Below, in pieces: positions 61,953 to 64,000 of a stretch of 64,000 nucleotides of DNA. Positions within the stretch are counted from its first letter, which is position 1. The number at the start of each line of letters is the position of its first letter. The notes under the pieces are model-generated. The model was not told the DNA's origin, did no database searches, and was given only the letters and a program-made list of their open reading frames with translations. A program made the position numbers and the translations under genes. This DNA is from Bacteroidia bacterium (GTDB taxonomy: Bacteria; Bacteroidota; Bacteroidia; Palsa-965): NCBI GenBank assembly GCA_023151315.1, contig JAKLJE010000017.1:28145-92144 (forward strand), given 5' to 3'.

Positions 61953-64000
61953 ATGAAGAAAATTTTACCAGCAATTTTGGTCGTGGTATTCTTTTGGGGA
62001 TTTGCGTCCGAAAAAGTCAATGCGCAGTGTGCCAACGATAATGCACTTGTTGCAGGAAGCCTTACGCCTCCCGGAGTAAGTTTGTCTACAACGCAGCTTT
62101 ACAATGCCAATCAATATATGCTTTGTTATGTTGTTAGCGGAGCTCAGTATACTGTAGCTACATGCGGTACTTCATGGGATACACAAATTACAGTGTACAA
62201 CGACGCAACCGGCGCATTCATTGCCTATAATGATGATGCCTGCGGTTTGCAGAGCACCGTGAATTTTACACCTACATTCTGCGGTTTTGCCAGAATACTA
62301 CTTGATCAGTATCCTTGTAACGTAAGTTCATCTTTGGCTGCCAATGTAACTGTGACGCAAGTTACTGCCGGTTCCGGTGCGCCTACGCTCACAGCTGCGG
62401 CAGACTCTTCAGAGTGTAACGGCAACCCGACAACTATCGGTATTGCTGGGAATGGATCCGGAGGACTTCCTCCTTACAGTTATTCCTGGCTTCCGACAAC
62501 AAATCTTTCCACACCTAATGCGGCCCAATCTGCGGTAACAACGGTCACTTCAAGCATTACTTACACTTTAACAATCACGGATGCAAACGGATGTTCAGCC
62601 ACTGACGTGGTACAGGTTACTGTATTGCCGGCTCCGACGGTGAACCTGGGTCCGGATACGACATTGTGCGGAACTGCATTTACGCTTGATGCAGGAAATC
62701 CGGGCAGCGCATATCTGTGGAATACTGCTCAGGGTACACAACAAATATCCGTAACACAGAGCGGGAATTACTCAGTAACAGTACAGGCTCCTTCCGGATG
62801 TGTCGGCAACGACAACATTGTTGTTACACTGAACACACCACCGAGCTACAGTTTGGGTAACGACACGAGCACATGCGGTACGAACGTAGTATTGGATGCT
62901 GGCAGCGGCTATGTTAGCTATGCATGGAGTACGGGCGGTACAAGCCAGAACGAGACGATCAGCAGTAATGATACAGTAGCAGTAACGGTAGTAGATGCAA
63001 ACGGCTGCGCACTGACCGATACCGTTGAAGTGACATTGAGTCCGGCACCTTCAGTGAACCTTGGACCGGATATCGTTCAGTGCGGCGGCACTGCAACGTT
63101 GGATGCGGGCAACCCGGGATCATTGTACTTCTGGTCGAACAGCACCTCATCACAAACTACAACAGTAAGCACGAGCGGCATATACGCAGTAAACGTATTG
63201 ACACAGGCCGGCTGCTCAGGCACAGACACAGTTGTAGTAACGATCAACAACCAGCCGGTAGTGAACCTTGGTCCGGATACATCGATCTGTCTTGCGACAG
63301 TGATTCTTGATGCAGGCAACCCTGGCAGCACCTACCTGTGGAGCACAAGCGCAACGAGCCAGAGTGTAACAGTAGGCAGCGGAACATACTCAGTAACAGC
63401 AACCGATCCATCCGGCTGCGCAGACAGCGATACGATTACGGTAACAACGAACGTACCGCCGGTTATCACCGCAACACCACAAACGACCTCCATTTGTTCC
63501 GGCACACCAACTACGTTAAGCGCAACGGGCGGCGTAACGTACTTGTGGAGTAACAACCAGACAGGCTCGAGCACCACAGTATCACCAACAACAACGACAT
63601 CCTACTATGTAACGGGTACCGATGCAAACGGATGTCAGGCGAGCGATGTGGTAATTGTAAACGTACTGCCTGCAACAACAGCACAGTTTACCTACACGCT
63701 GAGCGGCGTAACAGCGCAGTTCACGAACCAGTCGAGCGGCGCAGTAACGTACAGCTGGAACTTTGGTGATTCATCACCAACGAGCAGCTTGCAGAACCCG
63801 TCACACGTGTACACGCAGAACGGCGTTTACACAGTAACGTTGACCGTAACCGGTCCATGCGGTACAAGCACATATACGCAGACGATCACGATTACTCAGG
63901 TAGGCATTGCAGATGCCGATCTTGCGAATACGTTGAGCATTTATCCTAATCCAAACGACGGAGTGTTCACAGTGAGCTTTGAGTTTGCAAACGCAAAAGA
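61953..64000 (+). CDS. Large T9SS type-A cargo protein with Ig-like and PKD repeats (3' end beyond window)
   Basis: At least 682 residues. A signal peptide (ending near NAQC) is followed by an N-terminal beta domain. About six or seven Ig-like repeats of 75-85 residues follow (recurring VNLGPDT, LDAGNPGS, YLWST and SVTVTDANGC). A PKD domain comes next (SYSWNFGDSSPTSSLQNPSHVY), then the start of a type-A sorting domain (LSIYPNPNDGVFTVSF) where the window ends. It is the second Ig-repeat surface protein within 10 kb. The frame is open to the last base; perhaps only some 50 residues are missing. Confidence 0.88.
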   Translation, partial: MKKILPAILVVVFFWGFASEKVNAQCANDNALVAGSLTPPGVSLSTTQLYNANQYMLCYVVSGAQYTVATCGTSWDTQITVYNDATGAFIAYNDDACGLQSTVNFTPTFCGFARILLDQYPCNVSSSLAANVTVTQVTAGSGAPTLTAAADSSECNGNPTTIGIAGNGSGGLPPYSYSWLPTTNLSTPNAAQSAVTTVTSSITYTLTITDANGCSATDVVQVTVLPAPTVNLGPDTTLCGTAFTLDAGNPGSAYLWNTAQGTQQISVTQSGNYSVTVQAPSGCVGNDNIVVTLNTPPSYSLGNDTSTCGTNVVLDAGSGYVSYAWSTGGTSQNETISSNDTVAVTVVDANGCALTDTVEVTLSPAPSVNLGPDIVQCGGTATLDAGNPGSLYFWSNSTSSQTTTVSTSGIYAVNVLTQAGCSGTDTVVVTINNQPVVNLGPDTSICLATVILDAGNPGSTYLWSTSATSQSVTVGSGTYSVTATDPSGCADSDTITVTTNVPPVITATPQTTSICSGTPTTLSATGGVTYLWSNNQTGSSTTVSPTTTTSYYVTGTDANGCQASDVVIVNVLPATTAQFTYTLSGVTAQFTNQSSGAVTYSWNFGDSSPTSSLQNPSHVYTQNGVYTVTLTVTGPCGTSTYTQTITITQVGIADADLANTLSIYPNPNDGVFTVSFEFANAK

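Noticed and set aside
63077..63577. Minus-strand frames inside the last cargo gene
   Set aside because: They are antisense to an open Ig-repeat gene that runs to the end of the window; the repetitive codon use creates them.

Overview
The window is chromosomal DNA from a member of the Bacteroidota. The evidence is the type IX secretion machinery protein PorZ, several secreted proteins with type IX (T9SS) C-terminal sorting domains, a DUF4175 protein, recurrent TAnnTTTG promoter boxes, and a near absence of Shine-Dalgarno sequences. The order or family cannot be resolved from the window. There is no prophage or resistance island. The only mobile element seen is one IS200-like/REP-associated transposase with its REP palindromes.

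Left part (1-18 kb): a minus-strand MksF-MksE-MksB condensin operon (212-5793) with no MksG/JetD nuclease gene next to it. It is followed by a DUF3137-like membrane protein, a large GT-C-type membrane glycosyltransferase, a STAS/SEC14-like protein, a SpmA-SpmB fusion, and the REP/transposase block (10.99-11.70 kb). Next is a plus-strand cluster joining a ribulose-phosphate-3-epimerase-like barrel fused to CBS domains, a DAHP synthase and a KdsC-type phosphatase with an N-terminal helix-turn-helix-like extension. Two small secreted proteins and a class-C beta-lactamase-like serine hydrolase follow.

Middle (17-44 kb), mostly minus strand: recO-porZ, tRNA-Arg(CCG), a Cys/Met-type PLP enzyme with an unusual leader, a methyltransferase, then mnmG with parS-like palindromes on both sides. 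Upstream of mnmG lie a lipocalin-like protein, ybeY, an RsbW-like kinase and the DUF4175 protein. After these come a TPR-SpoIIE phosphatase, an RlmI-like methyltransferase divergent from gltX-folB, tRNA-Cys(GCA), a three-copy 59-bp repeat, ttcA, a GT39 glycosyltransferase, ferritin, a YqaE-like lipoprotein, lutB, an M28 peptidase and rpiB.

Right part (44-64 kb), mostly plus strand: a 505-bp AT-rich gene-free stretch with a perfect DnaA box, then a compact operon nadA - MORN-repeat protein - seven-PAS histidine kinase - LytTR response regulator. RNase R, a large T9SS type-B cargo protein, a T9SS type-A cargo protein, an alpha-solenoid protein, a TMTC-like TPR membrane protein and a second large T9SS type-A adhesin-like protein (cut by the window end) follow.

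Gene direction flips from mostly minus to mostly plus around 44.4-44.9 kb. Together with the DnaA-box-like sites and the parS-like sites around mnmG, this suggests the window lies close to the replication origin. That is an inference. The most unusual protein-level observation is the RPE-CBS / DAHP synthase / HTH-KdsC cluster at 11.8-14.6 kb.
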